Source: Mesorhizobium sp. NZP2077 | Lineage (GTDB): Bacteria > Pseudomonadota > Alphaproteobacteria > Rhizobiales > Rhizobiaceae | DNA: 64,000 nucleotides | Direction: 5' to 3' | Assembly (NCBI RefSeq): GCF_013170805.1 | Contig: NZ_CP051293.1 | Location: 6,640,001-6,704,000, forward strand | In this document: positions 54,526 through 63,302 of the stretch, one piece after another | How the letters are laid out: each line of letters starts with the position of its first letter | Position numbering within the stretch: the stretch's first letter is position 1 | The notes under the pieces: generated by a model | What the model was told of the DNA's origin: nothing | The model's input: the letters and a program-made list of their open reading frames with translations, nothing else | The model's database searches: none | Program-made: the position numbers and the translations under genes

Positions 54526-56193
54526 TCAGGCCACGTCGAAAGCGGCCCTGACGAGCCGTTCGGTGTAGGCGGTCTTGGGATTGGTGAGGACCTCGTCGAC
54601 GGGGCCCTGCTCGACGATCTTGCCGTTCTGCATGACGATGACGCGGTGGCACAGCGCGCGCACCACCTTGAGGTCATGCGAGATGAAGAGGTAGCTCAGG
54701 CCGCGCTCGTCTTGCAGCTTGCGTAAGAGGTCGATGATCTGCGCCTGAACGGAAAGGTCGAGCGCCGATGTCGGCTCGTCGAGCAGGATGAACTCGGGCT
54801 CCAACGCGATGGCGCGGGCAATGGCAACGCGCTGGCGCTGGCCACCGGAGAATTCGTGCGGAAACCGCGAAAGGATGTCGCCCGGCATGCCGGCGCTGAC
54901 CAGCGCCTCGCGCACCCGATCGACCCGCTCGGCCCGCGTCGCGCCGATGCTGTTGACGATCAGCCCTTCCTCGATGATCTGGCCGATCGTCATGCGCGGG
55001 TTGAGCGATGAGAACGGGTCCTGGAAGACAATCTGCATGCGCGAGCGAAACGGCCGCATCTCGTTGCGTGACAGGCCGTGGATCGGCTTGCCGTCGAAAC
55101 GGATCTCGCCGCGCTTGGCGTCGGTCAATCTCAGCAGCGCCTGGCCGAAGGTGGTCTTGCCGGAACCGGACTCGCCGACCAGCCCCAGCGTCTCGTGGCG
55201 GCAAAGTTTGAGGCCGAGATCGTCGACCGCGACCAGCTCGCGCCAGTCCGGCTTCAGGAAGCTGCCATGGCGCAGCATGAAGCAGACGCGCACGCCATTC
55301 GCTTCAAGAATGGTGCCGCTCCCCTCCGGCAGTGGCTGCGGCCGGCCGCGCGGCTCGGAGGCAAGCAGCCGCTGCGTGTAGGGATGCTGCGGATCGGCGA
55401 ACAGCCTCTCGGTGACGTTGTGCTCGCACATCTCGCCATGCTGCATGACATAGACGTAGTCGGAGAATTTGCGCACCACGGTGAGGTCGTGGGTGATCAG
55501 GATCACCGCCATCCGCAGCTCTTTCTGAAGGTTGCGGATAAGGTTGAGGATCTGCGCCTGGACGGTGACGTCGAGCGCGGTGGTGGGCTCGTCGGCGATC
55601 AAGACATCGGGATTGTTGGCGAGCGCCATGGCGATCATCACGCGCTGGCGCTGACCGCCCGAGAGCTGGTGCGGGTATTGCTTGAGCCGCGCCTCGGGCT
55701 CGGGGATCTGCACGTGCCGCAGCAGCTCGATCGCTCGTGCCCAGGCCGCTTTGCGGCTCACCTTGCGGTGCACCCTGATCGCCTCGACGATCTGACTGCC
55801 GACCGTATAGATCGGGTTGAGCGAACTCATCGGCTCCTGGAAGATCATCGAGATACGGTTGCCGCGCAGCTTGCGCCGCTCGCTCTCAGGGAATTTCAGG
55901 ATGTTCTGGCCGTCATAACAGATGCTCGATCTCGGCGACATGGTGGCTCGCCTGGACAAGAGCCCCATGACGGCGCGCGCCGTCACCGACTTGCCCGAGC
56001 CAGACTCGCCGACGATCGCGATCGTCTCGCCGCGATAGAGCTGGAACGAGATGTCCTTGACCGCTTCGACCACGCCATGCTCGACCTTGAAGGCGACCTC
56101 GATGTTGCGGGCATCGATGATGGGTTGGTCCTGACGTCCGTCGTGGTCATGACGAACGGCGGGGGCGAAGGATTCGGCGAGTACGACGGTCAT
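54526..56193 (-). CDS. ABC transporter ATPase with two fused nucleotide-binding domains (DppD-DppF type)
   Basis: 555 residues. First half: [54 protein letters not shown]. Second half: [55 protein letters not shown]. Both Walker A, signature and Walker B sets are intact, so this single protein replaces the usual D and F pair of an oligopeptide-type importer. It starts 9 bp after the permease gene. It drives uptake through the two permeases encoded upstream in the operon. Confidence 0.94.
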   Translation of the reverse strand: MTVVLAESFAPAVRHDHDGRQDQPIIDARNIEVAFKVEHGVVEAVKDISFQLYRGETIAIVGESGSGKSVTARAVMGLLSRRATMSPRSSICYDGQNILKFPESERRKLRGNRISMIFQEPMSSLNPIYTVGSQIVEAIRVHRKVSRKAAWARAIELLRHVQIPEPEARLKQYPHQLSGGQRQRVMIAMALANNPDVLIADEPTTALDVTVQAQILNLIRNLQKELRMAVILITHDLTVVRKFSDYVYVMQHGEMCEHNVTERLFADPQHPYTQRLLASEPRGRPQPLPEGSGTILEANGVRVCFMLRHGSFLKPDWRELVAVDDLGLKLCRHETLGLVGESGSGKTTFGQALLRLTDAKRGEIRFDGKPIHGLSRNEMRPFRSRMQIVFQDPFSSLNPRMTIGQIIEEGLIVNSIGATRAERVDRVREALVSAGMPGDILSRFPHEFSGGQRQRVAIARAIALEPEFILLDEPTSALDLSVQAQIIDLLRKLQDERGLSYLFISHDLKVVRALCHRVIVMQNGKIVEQGPVDEVLTNPKTAYTERLVRAAFDVA

Positions 56194-56202
56194 CCTGCCA
56201 CC

Positions 56203-57342
56203 TCAATAGGGGTCGACGGCGTCGCGCAGGCCGTCGCCCAGCGCGTTGAAGGCAAAGACGGTGGCGAGCACGAAACCAACCGGCGACAGAATCCAGGGAT
56301 AGGTGCCGATGACGGAATAGTTCGCGGTGTCTTGCAGCATCAGCCCCCACGAGATCAGCGGCGGCTTGACCGCAAAGCCAAGGAACCCGAGGAAGGATTC
56401 AAGCAGCACCACCGTCGGGATCGCCAGCGTCACGGCGACGATCACATGGCTCATCACATTGGGCAAGATATGCTGCAGGATGATACGCCGGTCGGTGGCA
56501 CCGACCGCCATGGCGGCGCGCACATATTCGATGCGCGCCAGCGCCAGCGTCTTGCCGCGAACCTCACGCGACATCTGCGCCCAACCCAGGGCCGACATGA
56601 CGATGATGACGAAGGCGAGGAAGACATTTGTCGGCGCGGTGACCGGGATCAGCGTCGTCAGCGCCAGATAGAGCGGCAGTTGCGGGAAGGCGAGCACCAG
56701 TTCGACGAAGCGCTGCATCCAGACGTCGAACCTGCCGCCGAAATAGCCGGAGACCATGCCGACGGTGGTGCCGATGACGGTGATGATGAAGACCACCGTC
56801 AGCGCGATCATCAGCGACACGCGCGAGCCATGGATGGCGCGCGACAGCACATCGCGGCCGAACTTGTCAGTGCCGAGGAAATGCACCGGCTGGCCGTCTG
56901 TCGAGGCGAAGAAATGCCGGTCGGCCGGGATCAGCCCGAAGAGCTTGTAGGGCGCGCCTTCGACAAAGAAGCCAAGCAACCTTGGATGGTCGTAGTCGGG
57001 GCCGACGATGGGCTGGAAGGTGACCGGATCGAGGTCCGCCGAATCAGACAGTGCATAGACCCGCGGCCGCGCGACGAAGTTGCCGTCCTTGTCGTGGAAG
57101 GACGGCAGCTGCGGCGGCGCGAAGCCGACATCGGTCGCCTTCGGGTCCATCGGCGCCAGGAACTCGGCGAACACGGCCATCACCAGCAGCAGCACGACGA
57201 GCCAGAGCCCGGCCATGCCGGTCCAGGAGCGTTTCAGCCGGCGCCAGACAAGCGCGATGTAGCTCTCGTTGCCGCGCGCCGGTTTGGACACGATGGGGCC
57301 TTCGGCCGGCAAGGGTGGCGGTGATGGATCGCGCGCCAGCAT
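56203..57342 (-). CDS. ABC transporter permease (DppC type)
   Basis: 379 residues. One helix near residues 42-64, a long periplasmic insertion (about 70-160), then five helices with the EAA-type loop (ALARIEYVRAAMAVGATDRR, then IILQHILPN) near residue 270. It forms the inner-membrane channel with the DppB-type protein. The insertion after helix 1 is longer than in E. coli DppC, a feature seen in sugar- or opine-linked members. Its ATG directly follows the stop of the upstream permease (TAGATG). Confidence 0.93.
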   Translation of the reverse strand: MLARDPSPPPLPAEGPIVSKPARGNESYIALVWRRLKRSWTGMAGLWLVVLLLVMAVFAEFLAPMDPKATDVGFAPPQLPSFHDKDGNFVARPRVYALSDSADLDPVTFQPIVGPDYDHPRLLGFFVEGAPYKLFGLIPADRHFFASTDGQPVHFLGTDKFGRDVLSRAIHGSRVSLMIALTVVFIITVIGTTVGMVSGYFGGRFDVWMQRFVELVLAFPQLPLYLALTTLIPVTAPTNVFLAFVIIVMSALGWAQMSREVRGKTLALARIEYVRAAMAVGATDRRIILQHILPNVMSHVIVAVTLAIPTVVLLESFLGFLGFAVKPPLISWGLMLQDTANYSVIGTYPWILSPVGFVLATVFAFNALGDGLRDAVDPY

Positions 57343-58350
57343 CTAGCTCTCTCCGTACTGGCGAATGCGTGGGTCGAGCAGGACGAGCAGCATGTCGGCG
57401 ATGATGTTGCCGACGATCAACGTCGCCGACAGCACCATCATGAAGGTGGCGGTGACATAGACGTCGCCGACCGCCATCGAGCCGACGATCGCCGGGCCGA
57501 CGGTCGGCAGCGCGAAGATGATCGCCGTCTCGATCTCGCCGGTGAGCATATAGGGCAGCACCACGCCCTGATACATGACCAGCGGGTGCAGCGCATTGGG
57601 CACGGCATGGCGCATGACGACGGCGCTGCCGGTGAGGCCCTTGGCTCTCGCCGTCTCGACATATTGGGCGTTGAGCGTATCAAGCAGATTGCCGCGCATG
57701 ACGCGCATATTGTAGGCGAGGCCGCCGAACGTGGCGATCGCCACCACCGGCCAGACATGCTTGACCAGGTCGACGAACTTCGCCCACGACCACGGCGCGC
57801 CGCCATATTGCGGCGAAAAGAATGAGCCGATCTCCGACACGTTGAATTGGAAGACCAGGAGATAGACGATGATCAGCGCCATCAAGAAGCGCGGCACCGT
57901 CATGCCGAGGAAGGAAATGGCCGACAGCGTCGTGTCGATCCAGGTGTATTGCCGGGTCGCCGCCCATATGCCGAAGGTGATGCCGAGCACCGAGGCGAGG
58001 ATATGGCAGACCAGCGCCAGGATGAGCGTGCGCGGCAGGCGCTCGCCGACCACGTCGGCTACCGGCTTGTTGTAGTAGAGGCTGTAACCGAAATCGCCGC
58101 GGGTGATCATGCCGCCGATCCAGTTGAGATACTGGACGGGCAGAGGCTTATCGAGGCCGTGTTCGACGCGGTAGGCCTGCGCCTGCGCATCGGCCTGGGC
58201 GAAGGACGCGCCGCCCTGGTTGATCAGCTGCGAGCGGATGTAGTCGGCATAATCGCCGGGTGGCGCCTGGATGATGGCGAAGGTGACGAGGCTCAGGATT
58301 GCGAGGACCGGGATTGCCGACGCTATGCGCATAGCCAAGAATCGCAGCAT
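57343..58350 (-). CDS. ABC transporter permease (DppB type)
   Basis: 335 residues, six predicted helices, starting MLRFLAMRIASAIPVLAILS, which is typical for DppB/OppB. The EAA loop (YVETARAKGLTGSAVVMRHA, then VPNALHPLVMY) is near residue 230. It pairs with the DppC-type protein. It is separated from the binding-protein gene upstream by 159 bp containing an extreme G/C-run palindrome, which may lower its expression relative to the binding protein. Confidence 0.93.
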   Translation of the reverse strand: MLRFLAMRIASAIPVLAILSLVTFAIIQAPPGDYADYIRSQLINQGGASFAQADAQAQAYRVEHGLDKPLPVQYLNWIGGMITRGDFGYSLYYNKPVADVVGERLPRTLILALVCHILASVLGITFGIWAATRQYTWIDTTLSAISFLGMTVPRFLMALIIVYLLVFQFNVSEIGSFFSPQYGGAPWSWAKFVDLVKHVWPVVAIATFGGLAYNMRVMRGNLLDTLNAQYVETARAKGLTGSAVVMRHAVPNALHPLVMYQGVVLPYMLTGEIETAIIFALPTVGPAIVGSMAVGDVYVTATFMMVLSATLIVGNIIADMLLVLLDPRIRQYGES

Positions 58351-58427
58351 GGACGGTCCGCTTCCTCATGTCGCCGGACGCTCCCATTGAGGGACGTTCG
58401 AAGGGTTGGCCTGTCCCGGGCCGCGCC

Positions 58428-58484
58428 GGGGGGGCGGGGGGGGGGGGGGGGGGGGCCCCCCCCCCCCCCCCCCGCCCCCCCGGG
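58428..58484. other. extreme homopolymer palindrome (G-runs then C-runs)
   Basis: Seven G, one C, twenty G, eighteen C, one G, seven C, then GGG. The two halves are near-perfect reverse complements around the G/C junction at 58455/58456. It lies between the genes for the binding protein and the DppB-type permease. In biology such a stem could end transcription or protect the upstream mRNA, but the uniform runs also look like an unresolved or mis-called hairpin in the sequence read. Confidence 0.7.
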
Positions 58485-58509
58485 TCTCTCTTGGTCAGGG
58501 GAGGTAAAC

Positions 58510-60591
58510 TTACATCGGACCCTTGTCTCCAGGCTTGCCTGGCAGCTCCTGCGGGAACAGTTCGTATTTCGCCTGCTTGTCGGCCGCGACGAAGACGCGT
58601 TCACGGATGATCGAATCCTCGGCCCAGTTGAACATGAAGATCGGCGTGCCCTGCGGAATGTTCGAGAAGCGCTTGTTGACGATCAGCGCGCCGGGATATT
58701 CGGTCAGGCCGACATTGTAGACATGTTCCGTCGAGATCTTCTGGAACTCTTTCATCAGGCTGGCGCGCTTGTCGTTGTCCTCCGACGCGACGAACTTGTT
58801 GACGATGTCGACGAGGTCTTTTTCGAAAGGCATCAGGTCGACCTCGCCGCTTTCCGGCGCGCGGTGGTTCCAGCTGGTCTTCGGGCCGACGGGCGCGAGC
58901 TGTTCGGTGTTCTGCACGACCGAGGTCAGTTCCTGGTCGTTGCGCCGGATCAGCCAGTCGAAACGGCCGGAATATTGCGAGGCATCGCGCTGGGTGCCGT
59001 TGAGACCGTTGAGCACGACCCGAAGCCCGAGCTTTTCCATTTGCGCGACCACGCCTTCGGCGAGGCTCTTGTCGGTGCCGTAGTCGTTGTTGACCAGCAT
59101 GACGATCTCGACGTTCTTGCCGCCGGCGGTGCCGGCCGGGAAGTTCACGAAACCATCGCCGTCCGTATCCTTGAGGCCGGCCTTGCCGAGTTCGGCCTTG
59201 GCGCCCGCGAGGTCGAAGGGGTAGTAGACGGTCGACTTGCGGTCATAGAAGCTGGTGCCCGAGGAGAAGCCGCCGGGATAGATAGCCGTGAACGGCCCCT
59301 TGACCAGGGAGTCGCCCAGCGCCTTGCGGTCGAGCGCCATGGTGACGGCCTTGCGGAAGTCCTCGTTGCGGTTCAGCTCGCGGACCGCCTGGCTGCGCTC
59401 GTCGGGGTTGCCCCAACCATTGGCGGAATAGTTCAGGCGCAGATTGTAGCCGATAAGGCGCGGGCCGAAGGCGAGCCGTGCCGGCGCATTCGCCTCCGCC
59501 GCACGCTTCAGCGAGGCGACGAAGTTTTCCGGCTGCTCGAGGTTGGAGAAGTCGGCCGAGCCGGCGACCGCCTGGACGTCGCGGTCGGCCCAGGTCGACA
59601 GCTTGTACTGCAGCTCGTTGAGGTAGGGCAGCTGGTTGCCCTTCTCGTCGACCTTCCAATAGTAGGGGTTGCGGCGCATGACGATGATGTCGTCCGCGCG
59701 ATACTCGACCGGCACCCAGGCGCCCATCACCGGCATGTTCATGTATTCCGGCGGGAAGGCGTTCTTGAACTGGTCGTAGGTGTTCTTCGAATATTTCGGA
59801 TGCTGCGGCTTCAATATGTGCGCGGGGCCGGGGCAGAAGGTGCCGTAGGCCATGGCGTAGAGGTACTGTTTCGGGAAGGCGTCCTTGAAGGTCCACTCGA
59901 CGGTGTAGTCGTCGATCTTCTTCAGCGTCGTGCCGACGCCGAAGGTTTCCTGTGTGGCGCCGTTGAGCGGTGAGACGTTCGGATCGACGACCTCGTCATC
60001 CCAGTAGAACATGACATCGTCGGCGTTGAAGGCCACGCCATCGGACCATTTGGCGCCCTCGACCAGATGCATGGTGAGCTTGTGGCCGTCCTTCGACCAG
60101 TCCCAGCTCTTGGCAAGGTTCGGCAGCGGCTCGGTGTCCTTGGCTTCGACCTGGAACAGCGGCGCCGTGCGCGTCAGGCACTCGGAGAGGCCGATATCGA
60201 TGCCGCCCCAGCCTTGAGTCTGGCCAGCGCCATAATTCCAGCCTTCCGGCCGCCCGCCGATGACATGGCGCAACGTATCGCCATAGACACCGATGCCGTC
60301 AGGCATGTTGGCGGTCTTGAAGACCAGCGGCTCCTTCGGCAGCCTGTCCTTCACCGGCGGCAGCTTGCCGGTCTTGACGTATTTCTCGGTGACCCAGTCG
60401 GGCTCGTGATATTCCGGCAGCGCCTTGAACTCCAGGATGGAGTCGCGCGCCACGTACTTGATCTTGCCCTCGGCCGGAAATGTCGCCGGTGTCGGCGGCA
60501 CCGTCGGTTCGGAAGCGAAAGCGTTGAGTGCCACAACGGAGACGCTCAGCGCCAGTCCGGTGGCAATGCCAAAGCTGCGTAGGTTCCTCAT
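58510..60591 (-). CDS. extracellular solute-binding protein, family 5 (OppA/AgpA-like)
   Basis: 693 residues with a signal peptide (cut near NAFAS, residue 27). The family 5 pattern is seen at PLFQVEAKDTEPLPNLAKSW, DWSKDGHKLTMHLVEGAKWS, DGVAFNADDVMFYWDDEV, the region that carries the SBP_bac_5 signature. In Sinorhizobium meliloti the OppA-like AgpA binds alpha-galactosides (melibiose, raffinose). With GH4 genes on both sides, a sugar ligand is more likely than a peptide. It works in the periplasm and delivers substrate to the two permeases. Confidence 0.92.
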   Translation of the reverse strand: MRNLRSFGIATGLALSVSVVALNAFASEPTVPPTPATFPAEGKIKYVARDSILEFKALPEYHEPDWVTEKYVKTGKLPPVKDRLPKEPLVFKTANMPDGIGVYGDTLRHVIGGRPEGWNYGAGQTQGWGGIDIGLSECLTRTAPLFQVEAKDTEPLPNLAKSWDWSKDGHKLTMHLVEGAKWSDGVAFNADDVMFYWDDEVVDPNVSPLNGATQETFGVGTTLKKIDDYTVEWTFKDAFPKQYLYAMAYGTFCPGPAHILKPQHPKYSKNTYDQFKNAFPPEYMNMPVMGAWVPVEYRADDIIVMRRNPYYWKVDEKGNQLPYLNELQYKLSTWADRDVQAVAGSADFSNLEQPENFVASLKRAAEANAPARLAFGPRLIGYNLRLNYSANGWGNPDERSQAVRELNRNEDFRKAVTMALDRKALGDSLVKGPFTAIYPGGFSSGTSFYDRKSTVYYPFDLAGAKAELGKAGLKDTDGDGFVNFPAGTAGGKNVEIVMLVNNDYGTDKSLAEGVVAQMEKLGLRVVLNGLNGTQRDASQYSGRFDWLIRRNDQELTSVVQNTEQLAPVGPKTSWNHRAPESGEVDLMPFEKDLVDIVNKFVASEDNDKRASLMKEFQKISTEHVYNVGLTEYPGALIVNKRFSNIPQGTPIFMFNWAEDSIIRERVFVAADKQAKYELFPQELPGKPGDKGPM

Positions 60592-60690
60592 TAACTCCTC
60601 CCTCGTGTTCAGTTGTTTGCTGCTCGTCTTCTGCCTGGACGCCTGCTGCGGTGGACCTGCCTCCCGTGGATCCGCCGCTGCGCCCGGGTT

Positions 60691-62157
60691 TCAGCCGGTC
60701 TGCTTCAGCGCGGCTTTTTCGGCGCGCAATTCCTCGATCGAGCGCACGTTTCGCCGCGCGGCACCGGCCCATTCGCGGGTCTTGACCACGGATTTCGACA
60801 GCCGCTCCTTGGCGGCCGGAACCGCATGCGCGTATTGCGGCAGCCAGGCGGCCTGGGCGACGACCATTTCGTCGACCATCTGCCAGACTTCCTCCGGCGT
60901 CGACACCGCGCCGACCAGCGGGTCATGCAGCACGGCGAGCTTCAAGAGATCGATGTCGCCTGATATCGCGGCATGAACCGACATGCGCTGAACGTTGATC
61001 GAGGCGATGCAGGTGGCCGCGCAGGCTTCCGGCAGCGTAATGCCGGCGGCCATGTTGATGCCGAAACGGTCGACGAAGCCAGGCGACTCGATGATGGCGT
61101 CCTGCGGCAGATTGGTGATCACGCCGTCATTCCTGACGTTGAAGTGGCCGCGATAGACGCGGTTGGTCTCCAGCGCCTCGAGGATGTGGCTGGCATGTTC
61201 GTTGGAGCGCTTTGCCGGATCGATCGGCTTCGACGCCGCTTCGAGAAATTGCGGATACTCGGTCTCGAACCAGTTGCGGGTTTCGGTGGAGTAGCGGAGG
61301 TAGCCGCCGGTCTCACCATGGATCCAGTCCGACATGTCGATCCAGCGCGTGATCTCGTCGGGCCGCTTGCGGTACCAGGGCAGATATTCGGAGAGATGGC
61401 CGTTGCTCTCGGTCGAATAGACGCCAAAGCGTTTCAAGACATCGATGCGCAGCTTCTCCTGCTGCGAATAGACCGGATGCGCCTCGAAGGCGGCAATCAG
61501 CTCGTCCTTGCCGATCTTGCGGCCGTTCAGGCGCAAATCGATGAACCAGGTCTGGTGGTTGATGCCGGAACAGACATAGTCGAGTTCGTGCCTGGACTTC
61601 GCGCCCAGCACCTCGGCGATCTGCTCGGCGCCATGCTGGACGCCGTGGCAGAGGCCGACCGTGTCGACCTTGCCATACTCGACCGCCGCCCAGGTGTTCA
61701 TGGCCATCGGGTTGGCATAGTTGAGGAATTTGGCGCCCGTGTCAGCGACCTCGCGTATATCCTTGCAGAAGTCGAGGATCACCGGGATGTTGCGCTGGCC
61801 ATAGAGGATGCCGCCGGCGCAGATCGTATCGCCGACGCATTGGTCGATGCCATATTTCAGCGGAATGCGGATGTCGTCGGCATAGGCTTCGAGACCACCG
61901 ACCCGCACGCAGCTGATGACATAGCGCGCGCCCTCGATCGCCTTGCGGCGATCGGTTGTCGCCGTCACTTTTGTCGGCAATCCGTTGGCCTCGACGATCC
62001 TGTCGAGGATCGCCTTGATCATTCCGAGATTATGCTCGCTGAGGTCGGTCAGCGCGAATTCGACATCCCTAAATTCGGGCACACACAGGATGTCAGTGAA
62101 CAGTTTCTTGGTGAATCCGACGCTGCCCGCACCGATGATAGCGATTTTGAAACTCAT
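60691..62157 (-). CDS. melA: glycoside hydrolase family 4 alpha-galactosidase, first gene of sugar operon
   Basis: 488 residues; the ATG at 62157 has GAGGTG upstream. GH4 landmarks: FKIAIIGAGSVGFTKKLFTD, YANPMAMNTWAAVEYGKVDT, the Cys in VGLCHGVQHGAEQIAEVLG, and SGINHQTWFIDLRLNGRK. It is a paralogue of the GH4 gene that closes the operon but clearly distinct in sequence and about 30 residues longer. It should hydrolyse an imported alpha-galactoside in the cytoplasm with NAD+ and Mn2+. It leads the operon and is divergent from the AraC-type regulator. Confidence 0.92.
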   Translation of the reverse strand: MSFKIAIIGAGSVGFTKKLFTDILCVPEFRDVEFALTDLSEHNLGMIKAILDRIVEANGLPTKVTATTDRRKAIEGARYVISCVRVGGLEAYADDIRIPLKYGIDQCVGDTICAGGILYGQRNIPVILDFCKDIREVADTGAKFLNYANPMAMNTWAAVEYGKVDTVGLCHGVQHGAEQIAEVLGAKSRHELDYVCSGINHQTWFIDLRLNGRKIGKDELIAAFEAHPVYSQQEKLRIDVLKRFGVYSTESNGHLSEYLPWYRKRPDEITRWIDMSDWIHGETGGYLRYSTETRNWFETEYPQFLEAASKPIDPAKRSNEHASHILEALETNRVYRGHFNVRNDGVITNLPQDAIIESPGFVDRFGINMAAGITLPEACAATCIASINVQRMSVHAAISGDIDLLKLAVLHDPLVGAVSTPEEVWQMVDEMVVAQAAWLPQYAHAVPAAKERLSKSVVKTREWAGAARRNVRSIEELRAEKAALKQTG

Positions 62158-62403
62158 CAGCCGCACCTCATCTCATTTTAATGACAGGCCAGGAATGACA
62201 AGGGCGTGTTGCAGCCACATGCCGCGACATGTGTGCGCGACAAGCCGGATTCCGGCCTGCCAACCTCCCTGTCCGCTCCTCGCCTGCGGATCTCTCTCGC
62301 TTTTCGAGGGGGATTATGCCCTTATTCACGAGCGCGACCAGAGAAGGATTATGCTTTCAAGGGTAATTTTGTGCTGCGGGATTTGATCGCCAACGGACAG
62401 TCG

Positions 62404-63279
62404 ATGCGCACGATCTCGCTGCCGCGCGGGCGCCAGCGCCTGCATGCCATGCCGACAAGCACCGGCTATGAGGTGCGCGAGGACGAGACCTACGACTGGG
62501 ACGGGCGCAAACGCGGCCAGACGCCGTTCACCGTGCTTCAGCATACGATCAGCGGAACCGGCCGGCTGCGCTACGAGAACCGCAACTACCGCCTGCAAGA
62601 GAACGACACGCTGCTAGTGCTGGTGCCGCACAACCACCGCTACTGGCTGGCCAGCGACGAGCGCTGGGAATATTTCTGGATCTCGATGAACGGCGAGGAG
62701 GCGCTGCGCATCCACAAGTCGATCCTCAGCAGCTCCGGTCCGGTGTTTCGGCTGAAGCCGGCGACGATCGATCACCTTGCCGATTGCAGCCTGCGTCTCG
62801 TCAAGGGGGCGGCGTCGCCGGGGGCGGCGTCCGCGATCGCCTACGAGGCGGCGATGGCGCTCTATGACGATGTTTTCGGCTCGCACGCCTTTGCCGAAAA
62901 ACAGAGCGCAATGCAGCCGGTCATCGATCACATCAACGCCAATCTCGACAAGCCGCTGCCGGTGGCGGACCTCGTCCAGATCAGCGGGCTCAGCCGCGCC
63001 CACTTCTCGCGCTGCTTCGCCGAGAGCGAAGGCCTGCCGCCCGCCGAATTCGTGCTGCAGCAGCGCCTGCAGCGGGCGGCGAAGCTTTTGACCAAGGCGG
63101 ACTTCCTGCCGGTGAAGGAAGTCGCCATCCTGTGCGGATTCGAGGACGCCAACTATTTTTCGAAGGTGTTCCGCCGCCTCTACGGCACCACGCCCAGCCA
63201 ATTCCGCACCACCGGCATGTATGCCAATCTGCGGACCCCGGCCAGGCGCGGCGTCAGGATGCCTGATAACGAGACCTGA
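62404..63279 (+). CDS. AraC-family transcriptional regulator of the sugar operon
   Basis: 291 residues from the ATG at 62404; a GTG 11 codons upstream with AAGGG before it is possible, and the frame is open further. The N-terminal half is a cupin-like sensor (TISGTGRLRYENRNYRLQEN, DTLLVLVPHNHRYWL). The C-terminal half has two helix-turn-helix units: LPVADLVQISGLSRAHFSRC and PVKEVAILCGFEDANYFSKV followed by FRRLYGTTPSQFR. Divergent placement next to the GH4/transport operon makes it the likely sugar-responsive activator, comparable to AgpT of S. meliloti. Confidence 0.9.
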   Translation: MRTISLPRGRQRLHAMPTSTGYEVREDETYDWDGRKRGQTPFTVLQHTISGTGRLRYENRNYRLQENDTLLVLVPHNHRYWLASDERWEYFWISMNGEEALRIHKSILSSSGPVFRLKPATIDHLADCSLRLVKGAASPGAASAIAYEAAMALYDDVFGSHAFAEKQSAMQPVIDHINANLDKPLPVADLVQISGLSRAHFSRCFAESEGLPPAEFVLQQRLQRAAKLLTKADFLPVKEVAILCGFEDANYFSKVFRRLYGTTPSQFRTTGMYANLRTPARRGVRMPDNET

Positions 63280-63302
63280 AGCCGCTTGGGGGCCACGCTT
63301 TG

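Noticed and set aside
55078..59973. Long plus-strand open frames (708 and 748 codons) opposite the transporter genes, and a 486-codon one at 53091
   Set aside because: They are antisense to well-supported ABC and GH4 genes, lack ribosome sites and have GC-driven Arg/His/Gly/Asp composition.
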